Source: Moraxellaceae bacterium (lineage in GTDB: Bacteria > Pseudomonadota > Gammaproteobacteria > Pseudomonadales > Moraxellaceae). From it: a DNA stretch of 7,991 bases. Below the pieces are notes generated by a model. The model was not told the DNA's origin and ran no database searches. It saw only the letters and a list, made by a program, of their open reading frames with translations. Within the stretch, counting starts at the first letter, position 1; every line of letters starts with the position of its first letter. Shown here piece by piece: positions 1 through 7,150 of this stretch. Made by a program: the position numbers and the translations under genes. The stretch lies in the NCBI GenBank assembly GCA_024234595.1, contig JACKNZ010000001.1:1-7991 (forward strand), in the 5' to 3' direction.

Positions 1-60
1 TTTTATCTTTTGTCTTACATCTTTTGTCTTATGTCTTAAATCTTACGTCTTATATCTCAC
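1..60 (-). repeat. Heptamer tandem repeat (TAAGACN type), left flank
   Basis: Read on the minus strand, this stretch divides into eight consecutive 7-base units: TGAGATA, TAAGACG, TAAGATT, TAAGACA, TAAGACA, AAAGATG, TAAGACA, AAAGATA. It starts two bases after the stop codon of the giant surface protein gene and may run past the window edge. The unit is degenerate but the 7-base register holds throughout. Three units of the same family lie on the other side of the gene at 6987-7007, in the opposite orientation. No hairpin followed by a T-run is visible, so I do not call a terminator for the gene here. Function is unknown. Such heptamers occur as dispersed intergenic repeats in several bacterial groups. 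Confidence 0.8.
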
Positions 61-62
61 AC

Positions 63-329
63 CTATTTAACTATCGTTAATCCTCCTGTATATACTTTGT
101 CTTTGGTATCTATGATGTAGAAGTATGCTCCGCTTGGCAACTCTTTGCCTTCATCACTTATACCTCCCCAATCATTGTTATACGGATTTTCTGCTCTATA
201 TACTTCTGCTCCGTTTCTGCTCAATATTCTGATGGTATATACATCTACGTTCTCTAAGAAATCTATTACCCATACATCGTTTTTGCCATCGCCATTTGGT
301 GTTATTACATTGTTTATTTCTAACACTTC
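63..329 (-). other. T9SS type B C-terminal sorting domain (gliding motility-associated, CHU_C)
   Basis: Residues 2181-2268 contain the signature parts of the type B sorting domain: VITPNGDGKNDVW (about 2188-2200), V-x-V-Y-T-I-x-I-L-S-R-N-G-x-E-V-Y (about 2208-2224), a WGG motif (2234-2236), LPSGAYFYIID (2244-2254) and a final GGLTIVK. The domain is complete and ends at the stop codon. In known cases it directs cargo through the type IX secretion system and often depends on a PorP/SprF-like outer membrane partner. No such partner is encoded in this window. Confidence 0.95.
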
Positions 330-3300
330 ATTAGGTAATATGGTAAAACTGTAGTCTGCCGAGTCTAAACAAGCATTTACATCAAAGGCAGTTACTTGGT
401 AGGTGTAGTCTCCGTGTGGTGCTTCGCTTATAAATATCTCTGCACTGTTCGGATTGTTGATATAATCGTACGGTGTCCACAAGTAGCTTACGCCCCCTGT
501 TGCCAATAAACGTATTACATCGCCTTGTGTAAAGGTATCGTTTTCCGCTTCTATGGCTATGTTTGGTTGTGGATATACATTCATTGTTGTTGTAATGGTA
601 TCGCTTACACAAGTTCCTTGGCTGGCATATACCGTGTATGTGCCTGCATGGCTTTGTGTGGCTGTAGCTACGCTTAATGGATTATCGCTTGATGTTGTTC
701 CGTCCGCTAATGTCCATGTGTATGTTGCTCCTGCTACATTAGATGCTTCTAATGTAAAGCTCTCGCCCGGACATACGGTTGTATTGCCTCCTGTTATGGT
801 GCTTAGTACCGGACGTGGTACTATGTCTATAAAGGTTTCATATACTGCCGTTGAACTACAGCCTGTGCTGTTGTCTGTTACGCTTAATGTATATACGCCT
901 TCATGCTGTGCTTCGTTGGCTACTGCTATGCTTATGGTTGCACTATTGCTTGTAAAGCCATTTGGTCCTGTCCATGCTCCGCTTTGGTTAGTTCCCAATG
1001 TGGCTGTTACTTCTACTTGTCCGTCTTCACAGAAAGTGTAGCTTACATCTAAAGCTGTGCTTAGTACTACTTCCGGGTTTACTGTTACGGTGGTCATGGC
1101 ACTATCGCTTACGCAACCGTTTAGGCTTTGTACTACTAAGTAGTATGTGCCTGATTCTGTTGGTGTGGCGTTGGCTATTGTTGGATTTTGGTCATTGCTG
1201 GTATAGCCGTTTGGTCCGTACCAATTATAAATTACATAGCCTCCATCTGCTGTTAGCTCTATAGCATCGCCATAGCATACAGGACTGTTTGATGCTACGC
1301 TTGGTGTTGCTCCGTTTACTACGGTTATTGGCACTTCTACTAAGGCTGATGCACATCCGTTGCCGTAGGTTTCATTTACCCATATACTCATACTTGCCGT
1401 TAATGGGGCTGTGGTGTATGGATTGCCTGTGGCTAAGATATTGCTTCCTGCCGCATCGCTATACCATGTTATTAAGGCTCCTGCTCTGCCTGCTTGGGCG
1501 GTTATGCTTACGGTTGAACCTACACAAGCATTGCTGTATGGTAGCACGGTGGTAGTAAAGGTATCTAATACCGTTACTTGTGCCGTACACATTCCTGCTT
1601 TGCCGTTTTGGTCGGTTACGCTTACCGTTACATTTACTGTACCTATATCTCCACATGTGAAGTTATATTGGCTTAGTGTGGTATCGGCTACACCACATAC
1701 TGCCGTTGCTGTTGCTGTTAAGTCTGCATTTGTTACGCTTGCTTGACCTGCTACATCTAAGTAAACGGTTGTAGTATTGCACGTTACTTGTGGTGTGGTG
1801 CTGTCGCCTTGTACGGTTACGGTAGCGGTACATGTAGCTGTGTTACCTGCACTGTCTCTTACCGTTACTAATACATCATTTGCTCCTATATTGGTACAAG
1901 TGAAATCGTAAGTATCTATAAATGCCGTATCTATGCCGCAGTTATCGCTCATGCTATTGATTACGTCTGCCGGTACTATACTTGCCGTGCCTGCCGCACT
2001 TAGTTGTACGCTTATGTTTTTGCATACTACTGTTGGGCTTAGGTTATCTTCTACTGTTACCGTTGCTGTGCAGCTATCTGTGTTACCACTGGCATCTGTT
2101 GCCGTTAGTATTACGGTATTAGCTCCAAGATTTGTGCAGTCAAATGTTGTTTGGCTTAGGCTTAATGCTGGCGTGCCACAGTTGTCGGTTGTACCGTTAT
2201 CTATATTTGCTGTTGTTATGTTGGCTTCGCCAAATACATCTAACTGTACCGTTGCATTTTGACACATTACTGTTGGTGCAAGGGTGTCTAATACGGTTAC
2301 CGTAGCGGTGCATGTTCCCGTATTGCCTTTGTTATCGCTTACGCTTAGGGTTACGGTATTGGCTCCAAGGTCTACACAAGTAAAGTTTGTTTTATCTATG
2401 CTGATGGTGTTGATACCACAACTATCCCAGCTTCCGCCATCTACATCTGCTGCTGTTATGCTTATAGTGCCTGTGGCATCTAAGTATAATGTAGTATCGT
2501 GGCATACGGCTACGGGAGCTGTATTGTCTTGTATGTCTATATAAGTTGCACAGGAGTCTATATTTCCATAGCTATCTTGTACATATAGCGTGATGTTGTT
2601 TAAGCCATAATCGGCACATGTAAAAGTATCTTGGCTTAGGTACATCGTATCTATTGATGCACAATTATCATAGCTACCATCATCTATATCTTGTGGTGTT
2701 ACTACGGCTATGCCACTTGTGCTTAGCTGGGTAGTGTATGGTTTACATTGTGCTGTTGGTGCTACAGTGTCTTGTACGGTTACTGTTGCTGTGCAACTGT
2801 CTATATTGCCACTTGCATCTTTTACGTATAGCCATACATTGTTTGTACCTGCATCAGCACATGTAAAATCATATTGACTTAAATACATGGTGTCTATGGC
2901 ACAGTTGTCTGTACTGCCGTTGTTGATATTGTTTGTATCTATACTTGCATTACCCGAAGCATCTAAGTAGGCTGTGTAGTTTTGGCATTGTACTGTTGGT
3001 GCTACGGTGTCTTGTACGGTTACTACCGCTTGGCAACTGTCTATATTGCCTCTTGCATCTTTTACATATAGCCAAACATTATATGTGCCTGTATCTGTGC
3101 AGGTGTAAGTATAGTTGCTTAAATACATGGTGTCTATGGCACAATTATCTGTTGAACCATTATCTATTTGGCTGGCGGTTATGCTTGCCATGCCCATAGC
3201 ATCTAAATAGACGTCTATATTTTGACATAATGCCGTTGGGCTTATAGTATCTAACACGGTTACTACTGCTGTGCAACTATCTATATTGCCGTTTACATCT

Positions 3301-6300
3301 TCTACATAAAGGCTTACATTATGCATGCCTGTATCTCCACAGGTGTAGGTGTAATTGCTTAAATACATGGTGTCTATGTCACAATTATCTGTACTACCAT
3401 TGTTAATATCTGCTGTATCTATGCTGGCATTACCCGAAGCATCTAAGTATGCTGTGTATGCTTGGCATACTGCTGTTGGTGCTATTGTATCTAATACCGT
3501 TACTATTGCTGTACAACTATCTATATTGCCGTTTACATCTTCTACATATAAAGTAACATTATGAGTTCCTGCATCAGCACAAGTGAAATCGTATTGGCTT
3601 AAATACATAGTATCTATAGCACAGTTATCTGTACTGCCGTTGTTAATATCTGCTGTATCTATGCTGGCATTACCCGTTGCGTCTAAGTATGCTGTGTATG
3701 CTTGGCATTGTGCTGTTGGGCGTGTGGTATCGCCTATGGTTAAATTTAACGTTACCACACTATCGCAAGTACCTAAATTGTAGGTATAAGTAGAGCCTAT
3801 AGTATCAGCATAATAGGTGTTACCGTCTATCCAAGTTAGGCTGTCGCAAGACATTAAGGTATCGGTACTTGTATAGGTACATTTTCCTTCCGCGGCTCCT
3901 ACATCTCTACGAGTATCTACTATTGGTGCATTTTGTGCAGCTGTAAAATCGGTAGGATTGCCCATATTGATAGCTACGCTACCACTGCCCGGAAGCATTG
4001 TTTGGGTAGTGCCACCATTAAAGGCTAATGGTTGTAGATTTAAAGTGGCACTGTCTATATTTGTTTGGTCATTAGCTCCTGCATTACCATTAAAAGTGCC
4101 ACTAAATATATTATAGCCATTTGAAGTATAATTAGATGGAAAACCGGAATTATAAATATTACTACTTCCATTAAGTGCTACTATACTACTGCCTACAGTT
4201 ATAGAAGAAGAAGAATAAGAAAAAGAATAAATTCCTCCGCCATTATTATTAGCCGAATTTCCACTAATCGTGCTGTTTGTTACCATTACAGAAGAAGAAG
4301 AAGCATCAGAATAAGAATAAATTCCTCCGCCATCATTTCCTGCTGTATTCCCACTTATTGTGCTGTAATTAACTGTTACTGAAGAAGAATAATCAAAAAA
4401 AGCATCAGAATAAATTCCTCCGCCATCATTTCCTGCTGTATTCCCACTTATTGTACTATTTGTTACCGTTACAGAAGAAGAAGAAGAAGAAGAATAAGAA
4501 TAAATTCCTCCGCCATCACTTCCTGCTGTATTCCCACTTATTGTGCTGTAATTAACTGTTACAGAAGAAGAAGAAGAAGAAGAAGAAGAAGAAATTCCTC
4601 CGCCTTTCCTTCCTGCTGTATTGCCACTGATGGTGCTATTTGTAACCGTAACAGAAGAAGAAGAAGATTCAGAAAAAATTCCTCCGCCTAATGCATTTGT
4701 GGCACTAGCACTGGTAGAGGTAATGGTATTATCTATTATGGCACAGTTTTCAATAGTTGTTTCTGTTTCAGCTCCATTTATATAAATTCCTCCACCTCTT
4801 ACATTAATTGAACTGCTAACACTATTGCTGGCTACTATACAGTTGTTCATTATTAAGTTAGATGTTCCTATACCACCACTATCTTGACTACGCACCGCTA
4901 TGGCACCACCACTGTTATTGGCGGTATTATTAATATAACTGCTATTGTTGCTTATCAACTTTGTATAGGTACTATTATAAGAATGCAAAGCACCACCAAA
5001 ATTATCGCCATGGTTGTTGCACAGTATGCTGTTGTTTATGGTAAGGCTATCACCATTAGCTAAATTAACTGCACCACCAGGTCCTGTTGTATTTCCATTT
5101 ATCAATACCATGCTGTCTAAGGTTATGCTTTTAACCGTAGCACTGGCTAAATCTACATTAAAAATACGGTTGGTGTTATTACCGCTTATGTACAAAGTAT
5201 CGGTGGCATTGTACAAGCCTTTGAAGGTAAGACCTTTGGTAAAGTAAATTTGGCTGAGTAGGGTTATGGTATCGCTACCTCCGGCTATTAATGCAGGGTC
5301 AAAGTAAACGGTATCGCCATCGGCTACACGGCTTACTACATCTCGCAGGGAGCCACAGCCGCTGTTATTGGTGTTTATTACGGTATCGTAAGGTACTGGG
5401 GTAAGCGTTAGGTTTATTGTATATGCTGTATCGCAAGTACCATAAACGGTATCTTGGTAGGTGCCAGTTGTAGTCCAAGTGTAGTTTCCACTTGGGCTAG
5501 TATAGCTACTGTTGCATACTGTGGTGGCAAAAGTACTATCAAAAAGGCATCTTGGTGATTCTGCAGCCCCTACATCTCTTCTGCCATTATAAATGGTATC
5601 GTTTTGTGCAGCTGTAAAATCGGTAGGATTGCCCATATTGATAGCTACACTACCACTGCCCGGAAGCATTGTTTGGGTAGTGCCACCATTAAATGCTAAG
5701 GGTTGAAGGTTAAGCGTGGCACTATCTATGTTTGTTTGGTCAGCATTAGTGCCAGTAGCAACATAACCATTTGGAGCGTCACTAAAAATATTGTAGCCTT
5801 GTGAAATTATAGTAGTACTTTTATTATTATAAATATTATTACTGCCATTTAAAGCTACTATACTACTGCCTATGGTTATTGAAGAAGAAGAAAAAGAAGA
5901 ATAAGAATAAATTCCTCCGCCATTATTAGTAGCCGAATTACCACTGATGGTACTGTTTGTTACCATAACAGAAGAAGAATTTTCAGAAAAAGAATAAATT
6001 CCTCCGCCATAATTTCCTGCTGTATTCCCACTTATTGTACTATTTGTTACCGTTACAGAAGAATAAGAAGAAGAAGAATAAGAATAAATACCTCCTCCAT
6101 TATTAGCCGAATTGCCACTTATGGTGCTATTTGTTACCGTAATAGAAGAAGATAAAGAATAAATTCCTCCGCCATAATTAGCAGAATTTCCACTAATCGT
6201 GCTATTATTTACTGTTACAGAAGAAGAAGAAGAAGAAGAAGAAAGAGAATAAATTCCTCCGCCATAATTAGCCGAATTACCACTGATGGTGCTATTTGTT

Positions 6301-6869
6301 ACCGTAATAGAAGAAGATAAAGAATAAATTCCTCCGCCATCAAAATTAGCAGAATTTCCACTAATCGTGCTATTATTTACTGTTACAGAAGAAGAAGAAG
6401 AAAGAGAATAAATTCCTCCGCCATAATTAGCCGAATTACCACTGATGGTGCTATTATTTACAAACAGGCTGTCACCATTTGTAAAGTTTACTGCTCCACC
6501 ATTATTTCCTCCACTTGCATTGCCATTTATAAGCACCATGCTATCTAATACCATGGTTTTGGTGGTGGCACTGTTTAAATCTACATTAAATATACGGTTG
6601 GTATTGCCTCCACTTATATATAAAGTATCTGTAGCATTGTACAAACCTTTAAAGGTAAGTCCTTTGGTAAAATATATCTCGCTTAGTAGGGTTATGGTAT
6701 CGCCTAAAAGACTGGTATTGAAGCGTATGGTATCGCCATCGGTGGCATCAATTACAGCTTGGCGTAAGGAACCTGCGCCAGAATTGTTTAAACTATCTAC
6801 AGTAAGCGTTGCCGCAAAGGTAGTGGCACTTATTAGAATTAAAACAAAGGAAAATAAATACTTTTTCAT
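63..6869 (-). CDS. Giant secreted surface protein: beta-helix, HYR and Ig-like repeats, T9SS type B sorting domain
   Basis: This 2268-residue protein is predicted to be exported by Sec, carried across the outer membrane by the type IX secretion system and displayed on or released from the cell, probably as an adhesin or matrix component. Seen in the sequence: a signal peptide (MKKYLFSFVL, hydrophobic to about residue 19, cleavage near TTFA); two beta-helix modules (22-437 and 496-994), each starting with a GSLR motif and containing STISGN...GGGIY coils; a short Cys-containing GTCD segment after each module (441-494, 997-1048); nine HYR-like repeats (1051-1770); Ig-like and PKD-like domains (1771-2180); and a sorting domain (2181-2268). 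No enzymatic domain is recognisable, and the ligand is unknown. The start is the ATG at 6869; another ATG 8 bases upstream is out of frame and quickly stopped. No Shine-Dalgarno or exact TAnnTTTG promoter box is visible. No PorP/SprF-like partner is present in the window. The reading frame is intact despite heavy repetition. Confidence 0.95.
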   Translation of the reverse strand: MKKYLFSFVLILISATTFAATLTVDSLNNSGAGSLRQAVIDATDGDTIRFNTSLLGDTITLLSEIYFTKGLTFKGLYNATDTLYISGGNTNRIFNVDLNSATTKTMVLDSMVLINGNASGGNNGGAVNFTNGDSLFVNNSTISGNSANYGGGIYSLSSSSSVTVNNSTISGNSANFDGGGIYSLSSSITVTNSTISGNSANYGGGIYSLSSSSSSSSVTVNNSTISGNSANYGGGIYSLSSSITVTNSTISGNSANNGGGIYSYSSSSYSSVTVTNSTISGNTAGNYGGGIYSFSENSSSVMVTNSTISGNSATNNGGGIYSYSSFSSSSITIGSSIVALNGSNNIYNNKSTTIISQGYNIFSDAPNGYVATGTNADQTNIDSATLNLQPLAFNGGTTQTMLPGSGSVAINMGNPTDFTAAQNDTIYNGRRDVGAAESPRCLFDSTFATTVCNSSYTSPSGNYTWTTTGTYQDTVYGTCDTAYTINLTLTPVPYDTVINTNNSGCGSLRDVVSRVADGDTVYFDPALIAGGSDTITLLSQIYFTKGLTFKGLYNATDTLYISGNNTNRIFNVDLASATVKSITLDSMVLINGNTTGPGGAVNLANGDSLTINNSILCNNHGDNFGGALHSYNSTYTKLISNNSSYINNTANNSGGAIAVRSQDSGGIGTSNLIMNNCIVASNSVSSSINVRGGGIYINGAETETTIENCAIIDNTITSTSASATNALGGGIFSESSSSSVTVTNSTISGNTAGRKGGGISSSSSSSSSSVTVNYSTISGNTAGSDGGGIYSYSSSSSSSVTVTNSTISGNTAGNDGGGIYSDAFFDYSSSVTVNYSTISGNTAGNDGGGIYSYSDASSSSVMVTNSTISGNSANNNGGGIYSFSYSSSSITVGSSIVALNGSSNIYNSGFPSNYTSNGYNIFSGTFNGNAGANDQTNIDSATLNLQPLAFNGGTTQTMLPGSGSVAINMGNPTDFTAAQNAPIVDTRRDVGAAEGKCTYTSTDTLMSCDSLTWIDGNTYYADTIGSTYTYNLGTCDSVVTLNLTIGDTTRPTAQCQAYTAYLDATGNASIDTADINNGSTDNCAIDTMYLSQYDFTCADAGTHNVTLYVEDVNGNIDSCTAIVTVLDTIAPTAVCQAYTAYLDASGNASIDTADINNGSTDNCDIDTMYLSNYTYTCGDTGMHNVSLYVEDVNGNIDSCTAVVTVLDTISPTALCQNIDVYLDAMGMASITASQIDNGSTDNCAIDTMYLSNYTYTCTDTGTYNVWLYVKDARGNIDSCQAVVTVQDTVAPTVQCQNYTAYLDASGNASIDTNNINNGSTDNCAIDTMYLSQYDFTCADAGTNNVWLYVKDASGNIDSCTATVTVQDTVAPTAQCKPYTTQLSTSGIAVVTPQDIDDGSYDNCASIDTMYLSQDTFTCADYGLNNITLYVQDSYGNIDSCATYIDIQDNTAPVAVCHDTTLYLDATGTISITAADVDGGSWDSCGINTISIDKTNFTCVDLGANTVTLSVSDNKGNTGTCTATVTVLDTLAPTVMCQNATVQLDVFGEANITTANIDNGTTDNCGTPALSLSQTTFDCTNLGANTVILTATDASGNTDSCTATVTVEDNLSPTVVCKNISVQLSAAGTASIVPADVINSMSDNCGIDTAFIDTYDFTCTNIGANDVLVTVRDSAGNTATCTATVTVQGDSTTPQVTCNTTTVYLDVAGQASVTNADLTATATAVCGVADTTLSQYNFTCGDIGTVNVTVSVTDQNGKAGMCTAQVTVLDTFTTTVLPYSNACVGSTVSITAQAGRAGALITWYSDAAGSNILATGNPYTTAPLTASMSIWVNETYGNGCASALVEVPITVVNGATPSVASNSPVCYGDAIELTADGGYVIYNWYGPNGYTSNDQNPTIANATPTESGTYYLVVQSLNGCVSDSAMTTVTVNPEVVLSTALDVSYTFCEDGQVEVTATLGTNQSGAWTGPNGFTSNSATISIAVANEAQHEGVYTLSVTDNSTGCSSTAVYETFIDIVPRPVLSTITGGNTTVCPGESFTLEASNVAGATYTWTLADGTTSSDNPLSVATATQSHAGTYTVYASQGTCVSDTITTTMNVYPQPNIAIEAENDTFTQGDVIRLLATGGVSYLWTPYDYINNPNSAEIFISEAPHGDYTYQVTAFDVNACLDSADYSFTILPNEVLEINNVITPNGDGKNDVWVIDFLENVDVYTIRILSRNGAEVYRAENPYNNDWGGISDEGKELPSGAYFYIIDTKDKVYTGGLTIVK
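330..1559 (-). other. Ig-like and PKD-like stalk (residues about 1771-2180)
   Basis: About four Ig-like domains can be marked at residues 1775-1850 (ACVGSTVSITAQ ... ITWYSDAAGS), 1856-1931 (PVCYGDAIELTADGG ... ESGTYYLVV), 1938-2017 (FCEDGQVEVTAT ... HEGVYTLSV) and 2020-2098 (TVCPGESFTLEASN ... HAGTYTVYA). A PKD-like domain follows at 2102-2178 (GDVIRLLATGG ... YLWTPYD). The CxGxxxxLTA and GTYxxxV motifs are what supports the Ig-like call. In T9SS cargo such domains usually form a rigid stalk that holds the N-terminal functional part away from the cell. Domain edges are approximate. Confidence 0.78.
1560..3719 (-). repeat. Array of nine HYR-like repeats of about 80 residues
   Basis: The repeats start at residues 1051, 1131, 1211, 1291, 1371, 1452, 1532, 1612 and 1693, with spacings of 80 or 81 and a final unit of about 78. 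The consensus begins P-T-x-x-C, then a YLDxxGxASI strand, GSTDNC, FTC, a V-x-L-x-V-x-D-x-x-GN segment with C, and V-TV-x-D. The closing V-x-D-x-x-GN-x-x-x-C-x-x-x-VTV-x-D is typical of the HYR (hyalin repeat) fold, an immunoglobulin-like beta sandwich used in adhesion. Each unit has four cysteines at about positions 5, 33, 47 and 69, which could form two disulfides outside the cell. Repeats 1-4 are very alike in DNA (240-bp period), while repeats 6-9 have diverged. Confidence 0.85.
3888..5384 (-). other. Beta-helix module B (residues about 496-994), paralogous to module A
   Basis: The module repeats the plan of module A. It has a GSLR start (NNSGCGSLRDVVSRVADGDT, 501-520), LLSQIYFTKGLTFKGLYNAT (537-556), then less regular coils (about 598-730) and five regular STISGNTAG...GGGIY coils (about 738-890). 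It ends with a cap (893-994) nearly identical in protein to that of module A, including LNLQPLAFNGGTTQTM. The five coils favour GNTAGNDGGG, whereas module A mostly has GNSANYGGG, so each array has been homogenised on its own. The irregular coils at 598-730 have no counterpart in module A. Either module A lost them or module B kept an older region. Confidence 0.82.
4564..4593 (-). repeat. (GAA)10 microsatellite encoding poly-Ser, longest in the window
   Basis: Ten perfect GAA triplets encode ten serines in module B (about residues 760-769), directly after GRKGGGI. Here the usual GGGIYSYS sequence is replaced by serine only, as if the tract had grown over the end of the coil. A seven-triplet tract lies at 4474-4494 in the next coil. 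Triplet slippage would change loop length without breaking the frame. Confidence 0.9.
6105..6428 (-). repeat. Two-coil tandem duplication (165 bp + 159 bp)
   Basis: Positions 6105-6269 and 6270-6428 are abutting copies of a unit that encodes two successive beta-helix coils. By eye they differ at only two bases outside length changes. One copy has eight GAA triplets (6220-6243) and the other five (6388-6402). The 6270-6428 copy also has one extra codon, giving FDGGG where the other has YGGG. All length differences are multiples of three, so the frame is kept. The near identity, including synonymous positions, points to a recent duplication or ongoing homogenisation. Confidence 0.9.
6220..6243 (-). 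repeat. (GAA)8 microsatellite encoding poly-Ser
   Basis: Eight perfect GAA triplets on the plus strand read as TCT/TTC on the coding strand and give eight serines between GGGIYSL and VTVNNST. The near-identical neighbouring coil has only five triplets at 6388-6402. Most regular coils in both modules carry a shorter or interrupted version of this tract at the same position. Confidence 0.9.
6810..6869 (-). other. Sec signal peptide coding segment
   Basis: Residues 1-20 have the three parts of a Sec signal peptide: a basic start (MKK), a hydrophobic core (YLFSFVLILIS) and a small-residue cleavage region (ATTFA-A). Cleavage is likely after A19 or A20, just before TLTVDSLNNSGAGSLR. There is no lipobox cysteine, so this is probably a signal peptidase I substrate. 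That fits a T9SS cargo, which first crosses the inner membrane by Sec. Confidence 0.9.
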
Positions 6870-6986
6870 AGTTTCATAAAATTTAATAGAACAAAAGTGA
6901 AAAATGAAAAAATTTTATGCAAAAAAAATGGGCACAAATAAATAAGCGGTAGGGATTTGTAAATAAACGGTCGTTTTTTTTAGAAA
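6870..6986. other. AT-rich leader upstream of the giant gene
   Basis: This is the 5' region of the minus-strand gene. It is strongly AT-rich, with A-runs on the plus strand at about 6901-6912 and 6921-6928. I looked for the Bacteroidota promoter box TAnnTTTG on the minus strand and found no exact match, so no promoter is placed. Two loosely similar segments (ATAAATAAGCGGT at about 6938-6950 and GTAAATAAACGGT at about 6959-6971) may be a weak direct repeat. Nothing coding is visible. Confidence 0.5.
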
Positions 6987-7007
6987 TAAGACGTAAGATG
7001 TAAGACA
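6987..7007 (+). repeat. Heptamer tandem repeat (TAAGACN type), right flank
   Basis: Three consecutive 7-base units, TAAGACG, TAAGATG and TAAGACA, read on the plus strand. They belong to the same family as the eight units at 1-60, which read on the minus strand. The giant gene is therefore flanked by this repeat in inverted orientation. No function is evident. Confidence 0.75.
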
Positions 7008-7066
7008 CGGGATGGATTTTTATGGACGGAGAGAGGGTTAGACAGATAGATTTTTAGACGTTTTTT

Positions 7067-7092
7067 CTCGCAAAGTCGCTAAGAACGCAAAG
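7067..7092 (+). repeat. GCAAAG-rich 26-bp repeat, copy 1
   Basis: The segment runs CTCGCAAAG, TCGCTAAG, AACGCAAAG and follows a run of six T. It matches 23 of 26 bases of the copy at 7151-7176, which also follows a T-run. It has internal repetition of CGCAAAG-like words. Similar sequences are dispersed intergenic repeats in Bacteroidota genomes; that is general knowledge, not tested here. It has no coding potential. Confidence 0.7.
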
Positions 7093-7122
7093 TTTTATGA
7101 ATATTATAAATAACGAAAGCCT

Positions 7123-7143
7123 ATTGACTAATGACGATTGACT
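7123..7143 (+). repeat. Heptamer tandem repeat (ATTGACT type)
   Basis: Three consecutive units, ATTGACT, AATGACG and ATTGACT, lie between the two GCAAAG-rich copies. They share the period of seven and a GAC core at positions 4-6 with the TAAGACN heptamers elsewhere in the window, so the families may be variants of one type. Two exact TTGTCAT units, a related word on the opposite strand, occur at 7270-7283 near the transposase. Confidence 0.65.
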
Positions 7144-7150
7144 TTTTTCT

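Larger units (their letters stand above)
5559..6806 (-). other. Beta-helix module A (residues about 22-437)
   Basis: The module opens with a CSLREA-like motif (SGAGSLRQAVIDATDGDTI, about residues 30-48), followed by LLSEIYFTKGLTFKGLYNAT (61-80). Seven coils of about 25-30 residues follow, from about 138 to 333, each reading V/I-TV-T/N-NSTISGN-S/T-A, then GGGIYS and a serine run. It closes with a cap (334-437) containing SSIVALNGS, LNLQPLAFNGGTTQTM and RRDVGAAE. The GGG-I-Y and SGN-x-A pattern resembles chlamydial polymorphic outer membrane protein repeats and other right-handed beta-helix surface proteins. That family link comes from motif recognition, not a profile search. The serine runs probably sit in turns between strands. 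Confidence 0.82.

Noticed and set aside
1..62. A rho-independent terminator after the giant gene
   Set aside because: The region is a heptamer tandem repeat with no GC-rich inverted repeat followed by a T-run in the gene's direction.
382..612. Short minus-strand frame overlapping the giant gene in another frame
   Set aside because: It lies wholly within the giant gene in a different frame, and its translation is Arg/Tyr-rich with no domain or start signal, as expected for a shadow frame.
553..3783. Several open frames of 66-162 codons on the plus strand inside the giant gene
   Set aside because: They lie antisense to a well-supported coding frame and echo its repeats. Their translations are low-complexity Leu/Val-rich text with no recognisable domain.
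4194..6458. Regularly spaced repeated blocks of about 75-90 bp that could suggest a CRISPR array
   Set aside because: The blocks are continuous in-frame coding repeats (STISGN...GGGIY) with no unique spacers, the unit length varies by triplets, and no cas gene is nearby.
6870..6986. A TAnnTTTG/TTG promoter for the giant gene
   Set aside because: I found only near matches in an AT-rich stretch where such words are common, and no exact box at a sensible spacing.
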